DNA of 55,894 nt from an uncultured Lachnoanaerobaculum sp. (GCF_938015485.1 NZ_CALLVU010000025.1:1-55894), one strand, 5' to 3'. Positions 43,530 through 53,233 are shown, numbered from the stretch's first letter. The notes: generated from the letters alone by a model not told the origin. A program made the numbers and translations.

Positions 43530-44192
43530 ATGATAGAAAATTTTAATGAATTATCAAAGTATACACAAGATTTATTTTGTGAAAAAAATAAAAAATCAAA
43601 AAAATATGAGATTATAAAAGAAATAAAAGAAGAAAGTTTGGAGAAAAAAGTACCTATAATTACAGATGATGTACTTAATTTTATGATATTTGCTGCAAAA
43701 AATAAAAAGTCAAAAAAAATTTTGGAAATTGGAACTGCAACTGGGTATTCAGGAATTTTTTTGGCACAGATTGCAAATAAAAATGATGGATTTTTGACTA
43801 CAATAGAAATTGACGAAATTCGTTATGAAAAAGCAGTCGAAAATTTTAAAAAAATGGGACTTTTTGAGAAAAATAATTTGATTATGGGAGATGCACTTGA
43901 AGAAATACCAAAATTGGATAAAAATATAAAATATGATTTTATATTCATAGATGCGGCCAAAGGTCAGTATTTGAAATTTTTTGAGATGTGCTATGAACTG
44001 CTTTGCGAGGATGGAATAATTTTTATTGATAATATTGTATTTCGTGGGCTTGTGGCAAAATCTAAAGAAGAAGTTCCAAAAAGATATAAAACGATTGTAA
44101 GAAGATTAAACGAATTTATTAAAAAATTAAATGATGAATATAATTTTGTTTTGTTGCCGTTTGGAGATGGAGTTGGAATAGTTAAAAAATAA
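43530..44192 (+). CDS. O-methyltransferase, TrmR (YrrM)-like
   Basis: 220 residues, class I SAM fold. Motif I is ILEIGTATGYSGIFLAQIA; the metal-binding part is FIDAAKGQYLKFF and the FIDNIVFRG segment is conserved in family 3 methyltransferases. Bacillus TrmR methylates 5-hydroxyuridine in tRNA wobble positions, and related proteins methylate catechols. I favour the tRNA role from the close match. AAGGAAAAAT precedes the ATG. 18 nt after the F-protein fragment, same strand. Confidence 0.85.
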   Translation: MIENFNELSKYTQDLFCEKNKKSKKYEIIKEIKEESLEKKVPIITDDVLNFMIFAAKNKKSKKILEIGTATGYSGIFLAQIANKNDGFLTTIEIDEIRYEKAVENFKKMGLFEKNNLIMGDALEEIPKLDKNIKYDFIFIDAAKGQYLKFFEMCYELLCEDGIIFIDNIVFRGLVAKSKEEVPKRYKTIVRRLNEFIKKLNDEYNFVLLPFGDGVGIVKK

Positions 44193-44211
44193 AAATTAGT
44201 GGAAAGAAGTG

Positions 44212-44949
44212 ATGAAAATGAAGTTTCTTTTGTATAATATACGGTATGGGACAGGAAAGTATTTAAATCAGCCATTTAAACATATTAGAGGATATTTAGG
44301 CCGCTCAAACTGGCATATTCACAAAATTGGAAGTCTCATAAATAAATATAAACCTGATATAGTGGGACTTGTAGAAGTTGATTTGGGTTCTTTTAGAATG
44401 AAAAGTAAAAATCAGGCTGCCGTCCTTGCGAGAATTACGAGAAATAACAATGTTTTTCAGTATAAATACGAAGAAAATTCAAAATATATGAAATTTCCAA
44501 TGGTCCGTAAACAGGGAAATGCACTGCTTTCAAAAGGTGAAATAATTAGGACAAAATTTCATTACTTAGATAATGGAATGAAAAAACTTATAATTGAAGC
44601 GGAAACTGAAAAAGTTGTAGTATTTTTAGTACATTTGGCGCTAGGAGGAAAAACTCGGCAAAAACAGATAGTTCAGCTTTATGATTTAGTAAAAAGTACA
44701 AAAAAACCTGTGATTGTCGCTGGAGATTTTAATGCTTTTTGGGGATATGATGAACTTGCAATGTTTTTAAAAGCATCAGGATTAAAAAATTCGAATATAA
44801 ATTCGCAACCGACTTTTCCCAGTTGGAAGCCTAAAAAAGAACTTGATTTTATACTTTGCTCAAAAGAAATAAAAATAAATGACTTTAAAGTTATACAAAC
44901 AAAACTTTCTGATCACTTACCAGTGTTAATTGATTTTAATATATTATAA
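44212..44949 (+). CDS. Endonuclease/exonuclease/phosphatase family protein
   Basis: About 245 residues. KFLLYNIRYGTGKYL at the front, PDIVGLVEVDLGS with the metal Glu, VIVAGDFNAFWGYDE, and the terminal SDHLPVLIDF with the catalytic Asp-His. This metal-dependent fold cleaves phosphodiesters of nucleic acids, sphingolipids or inositol phosphates; the substrate is open. AAAGAAG precedes the ATG; a GTG lies one codon upstream. It follows the methyltransferase by about 20 nt. Confidence 0.88.
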   Translation: MKMKFLLYNIRYGTGKYLNQPFKHIRGYLGRSNWHIHKIGSLINKYKPDIVGLVEVDLGSFRMKSKNQAAVLARITRNNNVFQYKYEENSKYMKFPMVRKQGNALLSKGEIIRTKFHYLDNGMKKLIIEAETEKVVVFLVHLALGGKTRQKQIVQLYDLVKSTKKPVIVAGDFNAFWGYDELAMFLKASGLKNSNINSQPTFPSWKPKKELDFILCSKEIKINDFKVIQTKLSDHLPVLIDFNIL

Positions 44950-44973
44950 TTTTGTAAAAAATCCAAAAAAAAG

Positions 44974-45002
44974 TTGCAAAAATTGAATAAATATATTAAA
45001 AT
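44974..45002 (+). promoter_or_regulatory. Promoter of the right-hand GHL10 gene
   Basis: TTGCAA (44974-44979), 17-bp spacer, TAAAAT (44997-45002), 35 nt before the GTG start. Confidence 0.5.
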
Positions 45003-45037
45003 TATAGTGAAAAATATATTCAGAAAGGAGTTTTTTA

Positions 45038-46270
45038 GTGAAATCAGTAATAAAAAAATTGTCATTATTAGCAATTTCGATTTTGACAGTGACATCGCTA
45101 AATGCCGCTAATTTAGTAGTTGGTGGAAATAAGAATGCAACAAAAATAGATAATGCAAAAATAGCAAAACCTAAAGAGTTGAGAGGTGTGTGGGTTGCAA
45201 GTGTAAGTAATATAGATTGGCCGTCAAAACCAGGTCTTAGTGTAGAAAAACAAAAAGCGGAGTTTATTTCAATTCTTAACAATGTAAAAAGTTGGAATAT
45301 GAATGCCGTATTTGTGCAAATTAAACCAGAATCTGATGCCTTTTATCCATCGAAATACGCACCTTGGTCTCGTTATTTAACTGGAACTCAAGGAGTAAAT
45401 CCTGGATATGATCCATTAAAATTTATGGTGGAAGAAGCTCATAAAAGAGGAATAGAATTTCACGCTTGGTTTAATCCTTACAGACTTACTGCAACTGGTG
45501 GAAGAGAAAAGTTATCAAGTGAAAGTATCGGTAAGAAAAAACCTGAATGGACTGTGACATATGGTGGAAAAGTTTACTTAAACCCTGGAATCCCAGAAGT
45601 TAATAATTATGTTGTAAATAGTATTGTTGAAGTTGTAAAAAATTATGATGTTGATGGAGTTCATATGGATGATTATTTTTATCCATATAAAGTAAAAAAT
45701 GAAGAATATCCAGATTTTGAACAATATCAAAAATATGGGAAAAAATTCTCGAATATTGGAGATTGGAGAAGAAATAATGTAAATACTCTGATTGAAAAAT
45801 TGCACAAAGAAATAAAAAAAGAAAATCCTAATGTAGAATTTGGAATAAGTCCTTTTGGCGTTTGGAGAAATGATTCAACAGATCCCGTAAGAGGTTCTGC
45901 AACGAAGGCTGGAGTTCAAAATTATGACGATTTATACGCAGATATTTTACTTTGGATGAATAATCACTGGATTGACTATGTTGCACCACAAATTTACTGG
46001 AATCAAGGATTTAAAGTTGCTGAATACAATACTTTAGTAAAATGGTGGAGTAAATATGCAGCTGAAACAAATACTGATTTATACATAGGACAAGCTGCCT
46101 ATAAAGTAAATGAATGGAAAAATGCAAAAGAATTGGTAAATCAAATTAATTTTAACAGAAATTATCCAGAAGTTAAAGGAAGTATATTTTTTAGCTATAA
46201 ATCTTTATTGACAAATCCAAAAAATGCGACAAATAGCTTGAAACAAGGACCATATAGTTTGAATAATTAA
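45038..46270 (+). CDS. Secreted GHL10/DUF187-type glycoside hydrolase
   Basis: 410 residues from a GTG with AAAGGAG 7 nt upstream. A signal peptide ends near SLNAA. Core motifs: ELRGVWVASVSNIDWPS, FHAWFNPYRLT, DGVHMDDYFYPY with the acidic pair, FGISPFGVWRN and DYVAPQIYW. The same family is present at 32736-34007 in the other genome. Exported hydrolase of a surface or peptidoglycan-linked glycan; bond unknown. Confidence 0.9.
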   Translation: MKSVIKKLSLLAISILTVTSLNAANLVVGGNKNATKIDNAKIAKPKELRGVWVASVSNIDWPSKPGLSVEKQKAEFISILNNVKSWNMNAVFVQIKPESDAFYPSKYAPWSRYLTGTQGVNPGYDPLKFMVEEAHKRGIEFHAWFNPYRLTATGGREKLSSESIGKKKPEWTVTYGGKVYLNPGIPEVNNYVVNSIVEVVKNYDVDGVHMDDYFYPYKVKNEEYPDFEQYQKYGKKFSNIGDWRRNNVNTLIEKLHKEIKKENPNVEFGISPFGVWRNDSTDPVRGSATKAGVQNYDDLYADILLWMNNHWIDYVAPQIYWNQGFKVAEYNTLVKWWSKYAAETNTDLYIGQAAYKVNEWKNAKELVNQINFNRNYPEVKGSIFFSYKSLLTNPKNATNSLKQGPYSLNN

Positions 46271-46276
46271 TAAATT

Positions 46277-46324
46277 AGAGACTTTGTTCTAAAAGTTGAA
46301 TTTTAGAACAGTCTCTTTTTTTTT
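46277..46324 (+). terminator. Terminator of the right-hand GHL10 gene
   Basis: A near-perfect stem of about 17 bp (AGAGAC... at 46277, ...GTCTCT at 46311-46316), followed by eight to nine T. Confidence 0.93.
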
Positions 46325-46335
46325 ATTTTTAAACT

Positions 46336-46365
46336 TTAGAAAAAATTTTTTAAATATGTTATAAT
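46336..46365 (+). promoter_or_regulatory. Promoter of tmk
   Basis: TATAAT at 46360-46365 with TTAGAA 18 bp upstream (46336-46341). The -35 is weak. Confidence 0.45.
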
Positions 46366-46415
46366 ATAAAAAAATATAATATAAAAAAAATTATAGAAAA
46401 AGGAATTAAAGAAAG

Positions 46416-47093
46416 ATGGGAAAATTAATAATTATTGAAGGAACGGATGGAAGTGGAAAGCAGACACAGACAGAATTGTTATATAAAAAATTGTGTAAAT
46501 TAAAAGGAAAAGAAAAAATAAAAAAAATATCTTTTCCAAATTATGACAGTAAAGCTTCGGAACCAGTAAAAATGTATCTTGCAGGTGAATTTGGAAAAAA
46601 AGCTCAAAGTGTGAATGCTTATGCGGCTTCAGTTCTTTATTCAGTCGATAGATTTGCTTCTTATAAAATGGAGTGGGAAAATTTTTATAACGGTGGAGGA
46701 ATAGTCATAAGTGATAGATACACAATTTCAAATATGATTCATCAAGTTCCAAAAATAGATAATGAAATTGAAAAAGAAAAATATTTGAAATGGTTAGTCG
46801 ATTTAGAATGGAATAAAATTGGTTTGCCTAAACCTGATATTGTGTTTTTTTTGGATATTCCTTTTGAAATTAGTGATGAACTTATGAAAAATCGGGAGAA
46901 TAAAATAACTGGAGAAATTAAAAAGGATATTCATGAAAAAGATAAAGAGTATTTGAGGAAATCATATGAAACGGCAAAAAGTCTTGCACTAAAATATAGC
47001 TGGGAAATAATTTCTTGCGTAAATAATGGAAAGTTAAAATCTATTGAAGAAATTAATGACGAAATAATGGAAATTGTAAATAAAAAATTATAA
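46416..47093 (+). CDS. tmk: Thymidylate kinase
   Basis: 225 residues. P-loop IIEGTDGSGKQTQTELLYKK, FPNYDSKASEPV, SVDRFASYK and the DRYTISN motif with catalytic Arg. It converts dTMP to dTDP. The protein has a slightly extended lid region (KNRENKITGEI..., residues 155-180). AAGGAATTAAAG precedes the ATG. Confidence 0.93.
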   Translation: MGKLIIIEGTDGSGKQTQTELLYKKLCKLKGKEKIKKISFPNYDSKASEPVKMYLAGEFGKKAQSVNAYAASVLYSVDRFASYKMEWENFYNGGGIVISDRYTISNMIHQVPKIDNEIEKEKYLKWLVDLEWNKIGLPKPDIVFFLDIPFEISDELMKNRENKITGEIKKDIHEKDKEYLRKSYETAKSLALKYSWEIISCVNNGKLKSIEEINDEIMEIVNKKL

Positions 47094-47096
47094 AAA

Positions 47097-47152
47097 AATT
47101 ATCTTGAAATGACAGGAATAAAAATATTTCTGAAATTTTAAGATAATTTTTT
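47097..47152 (+). terminator. Terminator of tmk
   Basis: AAATTATCTT (47097-47106) pairs with AAGATAATTT (47140-47149), then more T. The loop is about 33 nt. Confidence 0.7.
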
Positions 47153-47233
47153 GTTTCTTTTATTTATTGTTATTGTTTTATTTTTAAATTTATTTAAATA
47201 AAATATTATTTAACAAATTTAAAATTTTTATAG

Positions 47234-48667
47234 TTAATTTGAAGAATTTTTTTTACTGAATTTTTCCAAAATATACAAAGTTAAAGAATTTATTATAAAT
47301 CCAGGAACGATTTCGTAGACTGTTTTTCCAAGTCCGCTTTGATTCCAGAAAATAACTGTGACAGTTGCGATAAGCATTGAAATTAATATATTTTTCCAAT
47401 GTAAATTTTTCTTGTATAAAATGAATAAAATAACAGGAGAAAATACAGCTCCAAAACCTGCCCAAGCATATGAAACTAGCGATAAAACTTGTGAATTTGG
47501 ATTCATTGCCAAAATTGTTGCAACGATAAAAATTAAAATTATACATATTCTTCCAACCCAAATAAGCTCTTTGTGGCTTTTTTCTCTCTTTACAATGTAT
47601 TTATAAAAATCTTCTGTCAAAGTATTTGAAGCAACCAATAATTGTGCAGAAATTGTTGACATTATGGCTGATAAAATTGCAGCGTATAAAATTCCTGCAA
47701 CCCAAGGATTGAAAAGTCCACCAATCATGTAAATAAAGATTTTTTCAGCATCACCTGAAATTGTTTTTATATTAGGGTAAAGTGCCATTCCTGTAAGTCC
47801 AACTGCAATTGAACCGACAAGGGAAATGATGACCCACACCATTGCAATAAGTCGTGCTTTCCAAAGTTCATTTACATCTTTAATACTCATAAATTTTACA
47901 ATTATGTGCGGCTGTCCAAAATATCCAAGTCCCCATCCAAGTCCTGAAATAATGACAGGTAAACTAAGTGCTTCAGGATATTTTAAAAGATTTAAAGAAA
48001 TATGTTTTTGAACCATGGCAGTTTCAATTCCTTTGTTCCCGCCAACCACGAAATATGCAACGACAGGTACGACAATTATTGCGAAAAACATAAGAATTCC
48101 TTGAAAAAAATCAGTCCAAACTCCAGCTAAGTAACCACCTAAAAATGTATAAATAATAATAGTTCCACCACCTATTAAAACTCCCCATTTGTAGTCAATT
48201 CCAAGTAGTGATTCAAATAATTTTCCATTTGAAACCAACCCTGAAGCAGAATAAATTGTAAAGAAAAATAATATTACAATTGCAGAAAAAGTTTTGACAT
48301 ATCCTTTTTTATCGTCTGATTTTCTTGATAAAAATGTGGGAATTGTCAGCGCATCATGCTCTTCAGTCTGAGTTCTAAGTTTTGGCGCAACGAATTTCCA
48401 GTTCAAATATGTTCCAATGATAAGACCCACAATGACCCATATTTGCTTTAATCCAGACAAATAAACAGCTCCAGGCAATCCTAAAAGCAGCCATCCGCTC
48501 ATATCACTGGCTTGTGCTGACATCGCTGTAACCCAGTATCCAACACCTCTTCCACCTAAAACATAGTCTTCGTGGGTGTCTGTTTTTGTATAAAAATATA
48601 CACCTATTCCTATTAAAAATAATAAATAAACTCCAAATGTTATAAATGTTTCGATTCCAACTTTCAT
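47234..48667 (-). CDS. putP: Sodium/proline symporter
   Basis: 477 residues, 12-13 membrane helices of the sodium-solute symporter family. GGRGVGYWVTAMSAQASDMS and GWLLLGLPGAVYLSG are the PutP signature of helix 2; AAILSAIMSTISAQLLVASN is that of helix 8, with Ser/Thr sodium ligands. It imports proline with sodium. It follows rlmB by 27 nt on the same strand, so both probably share the promoter at 49433-49461. Confidence 0.93.
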   Translation of the reverse strand: MKVGIETFITFGVYLLFLIGIGVYFYTKTDTHEDYVLGGRGVGYWVTAMSAQASDMSGWLLLGLPGAVYLSGLKQIWVIVGLIIGTYLNWKFVAPKLRTQTEEHDALTIPTFLSRKSDDKKGYVKTFSAIVILFFFTIYSASGLVSNGKLFESLLGIDYKWGVLIGGGTIIIYTFLGGYLAGVWTDFFQGILMFFAIIVVPVVAYFVVGGNKGIETAMVQKHISLNLLKYPEALSLPVIISGLGWGLGYFGQPHIIVKFMSIKDVNELWKARLIAMVWVIISLVGSIAVGLTGMALYPNIKTISGDAEKIFIYMIGGLFNPWVAGILYAAILSAIMSTISAQLLVASNTLTEDFYKYIVKREKSHKELIWVGRICIILIFIVATILAMNPNSQVLSLVSYAWAGFGAVFSPVILFILYKKNLHWKNILISMLIATVTVIFWNQSGLGKTVYEIVPGFIINSLTLYILEKFSKKNSSN

Positions 48668-48694
48668 TTTTTCTCCCTTATTTTTTATAATTTT

Positions 48695-49393
48695 TTATTT
48701 AGCTATTTCAGAAAGTAAAATTCCACCTGCAACGGAAACATTTAAAGAATTAATTTTTCCGTTTAAATGAATTTTTACAATTTTATCGCAGTGCTCTCTG
48801 ACTTTTTTTCTCATTCCATTTCCTTCGCTTCCAAGCACAAGACAAACTTTGTTTGGATACTTTTCTTCATAGTAGTAACATTCACCATCAGCTTCTGCAC
48901 CATAAACTGTGTATCCATATTTTTTTAATTTGTCAATTGTATCTGAAATATTTGTCACTTTTACAATATCCACATGTTCTATAGCACCTGTTGATGATTT
49001 TACGACTGTTTCTGTCACTTTTACACTATTTCTGTCTTGAATGATTATTCCGTCAACTCCAAAACATTCAGCACTTCTAATTATTGCACCAAAATTTCTT
49101 GGGTCTTGAACTTGATCTAAAATTACTACTTTTGATTTTTCTTTTCTCAAAACTTTTTCCAAAAATGCGTTTAAGTCAACATAGTAGTCAAAATCTGAGA
49201 TTATTGCGACAACACCTTGTGAATTTTCAATTATTTTGTCGTTATAAAAAACTTTTATATTTTTTTTACTTGCTAAATTTAAAATATTTTTTATAGTTTC
49301 TTTCTTGACTTTTTTATAAATTTCAAGTTTTTCAATATTTTTATCAGATTTTAAAACTTCTGTTACAGGATTAATTCCTATGATTTTTTTCAT
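48695..49393 (-). CDS. rlmB: 23S rRNA 2'-O-methyltransferase RlmB
   Basis: 232 residues of the SPOUT class. N-terminal L30e-like substrate domain (INPVTEVLKSDK, SKKNIKVFYND), then VILDQVQDPRNFGAIIRSAE (motif 1), LVLGSEGNGMRKKVREHCD (motif 2) and INSLNVSVAGGILLSEI (motif 3). It methylates G2251 of 23S rRNA. The related TrmH-type enzymes differ little, so the site is a family call. Confidence 0.9.
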   Translation of the reverse strand: MKKIIGINPVTEVLKSDKNIEKLEIYKKVKKETIKNILNLASKKNIKVFYNDKIIENSQGVVAIISDFDYYVDLNAFLEKVLRKEKSKVVILDQVQDPRNFGAIIRSAECFGVDGIIIQDRNSVKVTETVVKSSTGAIEHVDIVKVTNISDTIDKLKKYGYTVYGAEADGECYYYEEKYPNKVCLVLGSEGNGMRKKVREHCDKIVKIHLNGKINSLNVSVAGGILLSEIAK

Positions 49394-49432
49394 ATTTTTC
49401 TCGTTCTCGCTTTCTTTTTGTGATTTATATTA

Positions 49433-49461
49433 ATTATAACAAAAAAAAATGATTTTGTCTT
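49433..49461 (-). promoter_or_regulatory. Promoter of rlmB-putP
   Basis: On the minus strand: AAGACA (49456-49461), 17-bp spacer with a T9 run, TATAAT (49433-49438), 40 nt before rlmB. Confidence 0.7.
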
Positions 49462-49465
49462 GTTT

Positions 49466-49599
49466 AAATTTCATCTATTTTAAAGAAAAAAATTAAAAAT
49501 TTTAGTTTTACTGTTCTTTTACTATGAATTTTAGAAATATTCTATCTAACCATAAAAAATATCATTTAAAAAGCTCGTATAACATCTATACAGCTCAAA
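49466..49599. repeat. 134-bp direct repeat, left copy
   Basis: Matches 53829-53962 at a constant offset of 4363, with two mismatches (49524 and 49563). It is non-coding on both strands and AT-rich. With its partner it encloses the orphan toxin/immunity island. The rest of 49600-49727 shows nothing clear. Confidence 0.92.
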
Positions 49600-49727
49600 G
49601 AATTCATTTTTAATATAAAAATAAAAATATTCCTTAAATGAAAATTTTAGCTTATAGGGGTTATATGGACAAATTTGATATAATCAAAATATTTTGTGTT
49701 AATTATTTGGAATGTATAAAGTTGAAA

Positions 49728-49787
49728 GAAAAAACAGGACTTTCATTGTATCTCGGGACAAGATAGTTCTCCCCGTCTGTTTTTCTG
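49728..49787 (-). terminator. Probable terminator of the toxin/immunity island
   Basis: On the minus strand AAAACAGAC pairs, with a one-base bulge, with GTCCTGTTTT across a 35-nt loop, and T residues follow. It lies 10 nt after the ankyrin gene. Confidence 0.5.
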
Positions 49788-49796
49788 TAATATATT

Positions 49797-50729
49797 TTAT
49801 TCCTTTGTTAAATGATATTTTTCAATGTATTCTTCCATGTATTTCACACCTGTTTTTTTTCTATTTTTTCTGGCTATATCAAGTGAAGTATTCCCATTTT
49901 TATCTTTAAATAAAATTTTTAAATTGGGTTCTGAGAATACTATATTGTATAATGGTGTCATTTTTTCATCAGGATACAATGTCCCGTATGCACAAAAAAG
50001 GCGATTTAATGGAGATTCTCCTGTATTCATATCTATTGACGATAAACTTTCTCCTCTTTCTAGTAATATTTTGTACAAATCCAATGTAATTTCTAAATCT
50101 GTTTTTCTATTATCCAAGGATATATTACTAAACAATGGGAAAAACAGGTTTATTCCACCCCCTTTCTTCTTTTTGACTGAAGCTCCCTTTTTTAATAAAA
50201 ATTTAACTATTTTATATTTTTCTTCAGGTTCATAATTGCAAAAAGCAGTATATAGTAAATCTTCCTCATATTGTTGCCCCTCCTCAAATTTTTCCAGAAA
50301 AGTTTCATATGTACCAAAATATGCTTCTGAATACACAGTAGGATTTTCATTATCAGGCAATTCAATTATCTCTTCATATTTTAAGTCTGGTTCTCTTTCT
50401 AAAAATTTAGTCCATTTTTTTAATAGTACTGACATTGATTTCCTTGAAATTTCCGCCTGTAAGTCTCTATTTTCTGGATAATATTGAAAACATATAAAAA
50501 CTTTATTACCAATCACATTTCCTTCCCAAGATTCTACACTTCTTCCTCCTATATAAGTTCTACTTAATAATTCTTTGTAGTACTCAACATAATCAGCTTT
50601 TTCTAAATCTTCTTCTATATCCATTAAATAACAACTTATATTTCCTTCATTTTTTGAATTAACAGACGAACATACAGGTTTTAATTCTTTTTTATCATTT
50701 ACTTTGTAATAGCTAAACTTAAATTTCAT
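49797..50729 (-). CDS. Ankyrin-repeat protein, candidate immunity protein
   Basis: 310 residues. The C-terminal half carries three ankyrin-like repeats (LLYTAFCNYEPEEKYKIVKF with LLKKGASVKK; DLYKILLERGE; LKILFKDKNGNTSLDIARKN). The N-terminal 140 residues are unrecognised. AAAGGAAAAAATT precedes the ATG. It follows directly an orphan CdiA piece (50816-51442), the usual position of an immunity gene, and ankyrin proteins are known in toxin-immunity clusters. The toxin it would neutralise is not visible in the preceding fragment. Confidence 0.7.
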   Translation of the reverse strand: MKFKFSYYKVNDKKELKPVCSSVNSKNEGNISCYLMDIEEDLEKADYVEYYKELLSRTYIGGRSVESWEGNVIGNKVFICFQYYPENRDLQAEISRKSMSVLLKKWTKFLEREPDLKYEEIIELPDNENPTVYSEAYFGTYETFLEKFEEGQQYEEDLLYTAFCNYEPEEKYKIVKFLLKKGASVKKKKGGGINLFFPLFSNISLDNRKTDLEITLDLYKILLERGESLSSIDMNTGESPLNRLFCAYGTLYPDEKMTPLYNIVFSEPNLKILFKDKNGNTSLDIARKNRKKTGVKYMEEYIEKYHLTKE

Positions 50730-50815
50730 AATTTTTTCCTTTCTTTTCCCATATTTAGCGGATTATAAGAATTTAATAAAATTAATGTTCTTTATTTACA
50801 ATTATTTATTATTTA

Positions 50816-51442
50816 TTACTGATTTTCTTTAGGATACACCGTTGCATTCGGATTACTATTTGTAGGTTTATATCCCTTAACTTTAACTCCCGATGGCGTT
50901 ACTTCTTTCCACATTTGGGCACCATTAGGAGTAGTGACACTAGTTCTGTTTAGATTTAGGTTTCCAATTCTTCCTTCTGCTGAATTTGCGACTGCCCCAT
51001 TGCCAAAATGTGTTGTTTCGGCATATTTTGAATAGTTGCTTCCACTTATTCCAAGCGTGCTCTGCCCTGATAATGATAATGCACTTGCATTGAAGCTGTT
51101 TACATCAAGTGCCAGATAATCAGTCTTTAGTATTCCGCCTACAGAGTTATAGCTGTCAGCCTTGATTAAAGTTGTGCCTTTTGAAGTGATTCCACCAATT
51201 GAGGCTATTTCCTCACGCTGAGATTTATCGTACTCCCCATAGTTAAATCCTGTTGTTCTTTTTGTGGTATTGTTAATCACATTCCCCTTTTCAGAAATCA
51301 GGGCAACTGTCTCTTCACCATTAATCCGTCCACCGATATTTTCAATATTTCCAACAGAACTTATATATGTTCTGTCTCCTGAAATTTCTGAAAGCAGGTT
51401 GTTAGTTGTCTCATTTAGATATTTTGTGATTAATAAGTAAAT
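50816..51442 (-). pseudogene. Orphan CdiA/haemagglutinin repeat fragment
   Basis: An open frame of about 209 codons with no start and a TAG just upstream (51443-51445). It reads GDRTYISSVGNIENIGGRIN, then ALISEKGNVINNTT and TSKGTTLIKADSYNSVGGI, the FHA-2-type repeats of CdiA exoproteins. It ends with TPNGAQMWKEVTPSGVKVKG and a stop after PKENQ. So it is a displaced piece of the stalk. No toxin domain is present. Such orphan pieces are typical after exchange of cdiA ends by recombination. Confidence 0.75.
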
Positions 51443-51453
51443 CTATTTTTAAC

Positions 51454-52416
51454 CTAAAATTTTTGTTTGTATTTTTCAAACATTTCTCGAACTTCATTAT
51501 CATTATAAATATTTTCATAAGCAGTTACAATAACTTGTAGTTCTTTTAGAAAATCTTCTTTAGAAATTATTTCTACATTTTCTTTTTCTCTCTTCCCTTT
51601 AAATCTTTCTGAAATTAAAGTTTTAATTTCTTTTTCCAATATAAAATCACTCATCATATTATTATATTTTTTTCTATCAAACCATTCATAAATTTTTCCA
51701 TTTTTATATCCTGTATAGTAATAAAATATAATATTTTTATCTCCTTTTGACATTATATTAAAATATAATTCTCTTTCATCAAAATGTCCAAATTTTTCTC
51801 TTTCTTTTTCAAAAAATTCATTTTTTCCATTTAAAAAATTTTTTAGTATATTTTCACCCATTAAATAAGAAAAAAATAATTTTAATATGTCTTTATCCCA
51901 ATAATTTATCGCTTCTCTTTTAAAATTAATAATTCCTAAGTTATATTTATTACTTTCATAGTTATATTTTAAAAGAAAATCTCGAAGTTTATCTCTTACA
52001 AAAATACTTTTAACATCTAAATCAATTTTATATTTTTTAGATTCCCCAATATAATTAGTATAATTAACAAATTCCTGTTCAATAAAAGCTATCATATCAG
52101 GATAACAATGAATATTTTTAAAATAATACATTAAAAAATACTGCAACATTTCTTCATAAGAAAAATAAACTCTTATTTCAACATTATTCAAATAGTCATA
52201 TTCAGATATATATACTGCTGTTTCATCCTCATTATCCCATCCCCCATTTATCAAAAAACCTAAATACTCTCCTGAACTTGTTTCAGTAGCATCAGTATAA
52301 AATTCATTTATAATATCTGGAAAATCATTAATATAATCCATTGCTGATACAAAAAATTCGTATTTATTTATTCCTATTTTTTCAAATACATCATCCTTAA
52401 TTTTTTTTATGTTCAT
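51454..52416 (-). CDS. Unknown protein, candidate immunity protein
   Basis: 320 residues, acidic and rich in Tyr, Phe and Asn; no signal peptide or membrane segment. The first 130 residues (YINDFPDIINEFYTDATE, AVYISEYDYLNNVEIRVYF) could be an immunity domain of the CdiI or SMI1/KNR4 type, but this is a weak impression. The rest is helical with Lys/Glu. AAAGGAGATTAAAT precedes the ATG. It follows the orphan toxin module at 52438-53214 by 21 nt on the same strand, the standard place for the cognate immunity gene. Confidence 0.6.
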   Translation of the reverse strand: MNIKKIKDDVFEKIGINKYEFFVSAMDYINDFPDIINEFYTDATETSSGEYLGFLINGGWDNEDETAVYISEYDYLNNVEIRVYFSYEEMLQYFLMYYFKNIHCYPDMIAFIEQEFVNYTNYIGESKKYKIDLDVKSIFVRDKLRDFLLKYNYESNKYNLGIINFKREAINYWDKDILKLFFSYLMGENILKNFLNGKNEFFEKEREKFGHFDERELYFNIMSKGDKNIIFYYYTGYKNGKIYEWFDRKKYNNMMSDFILEKEIKTLISERFKGKREKENVEIISKEDFLKELQVIVTAYENIYNDNEVREMFEKYKQKF

Positions 52417-52437
52417 ATTTAATCTCCTTTAAGTTTT

Positions 52438-53214
52438 TTATTTATTTGGATTTCTAAAATGATAATTTGTTATCTCTATTTTTTTAGTATCTGGGTTTAC
52501 TTTAATATAAATTCTCATTGATTTTCCATCAATTACTCTATTTACTCCAATATCATTTCCTCGTGTTATTGCATTTTTTATTTCCTCTGGAGTGATTGTG
52601 TTTTTTATGTTATTTTCTATACTATGCTCAAGTTTATCTACATCTATTTTTTTAGTATCATGTACCGTTTTTGAACTTTTTATATTTTTATAACTAATTT
52701 CTTCTGGAATTTTATTTCCTGGAAGCATTCTTAATTTTTGATATTGAACCTCAAATACATCATCATATATTTCCTTAACATTGCTTATTTTATATTCAGG
52801 TATATTTGTGACTTTTCCTTCACTTATTTTTAATTGATTTAAAAAAAAGTTATCCACTATCTCTAAGTCATGTCCACCTGATAGTTCTCCATTTTTTGGT
52901 ATTATTTCATTATGATGTTTTTTTATTTGAGAATTATTCATTATAAACTCATAATTTTCACCACTATAAGTATTGTTTTTAACAGTACTTAGATTTTCAG
53001 TTGCATTCCCTGCTGTTTGTGCAATTCTTTCAACATTTCTTGTATGGCCTGTAACTTCTGTTGTGCTAGAAGTTGTATTATGCGGTAGTCCCCTAGATAC
53101 ACTTTTTGAAGGTTTTGTCACATTTTTAGGAACTCGGAATACTCCATCAGATCCCTCTTCAAGAACTGTCGCTCCTTTTCTTGTAGCGACGATTATGTTA
53201 TTTTTTATTATGTG
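52438..53214 (-). pseudogene. Orphan CdiA-CT toxin module without a start
   Basis: The frame is open from a TAA at 53215-53217 down to 52438 (about 258 codons). It has no ATG with a ribosome site; a GTG at 53121 lies inside conserved-looking sequence, so the front is missing. The first part (IIVATRKGATVLEEGSDGVF, RVERIAQ-like) is linker. From about residue 100: KNGELSGGHDLEIVDNFF, and at the end NRVIDGKSMRIYIKVNPDTK with ITNYHF. A GGHD/E His near the front plus a beta-rich end with Tyr/His resembles the BECR/EndoU-like RNase toxins, but that is a guess. The pretoxin VENN is not obvious (TVKNN occurs). Confidence 0.6.
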
Positions 53215-53233
53215 TTAAAAAAAATTTTAATAT

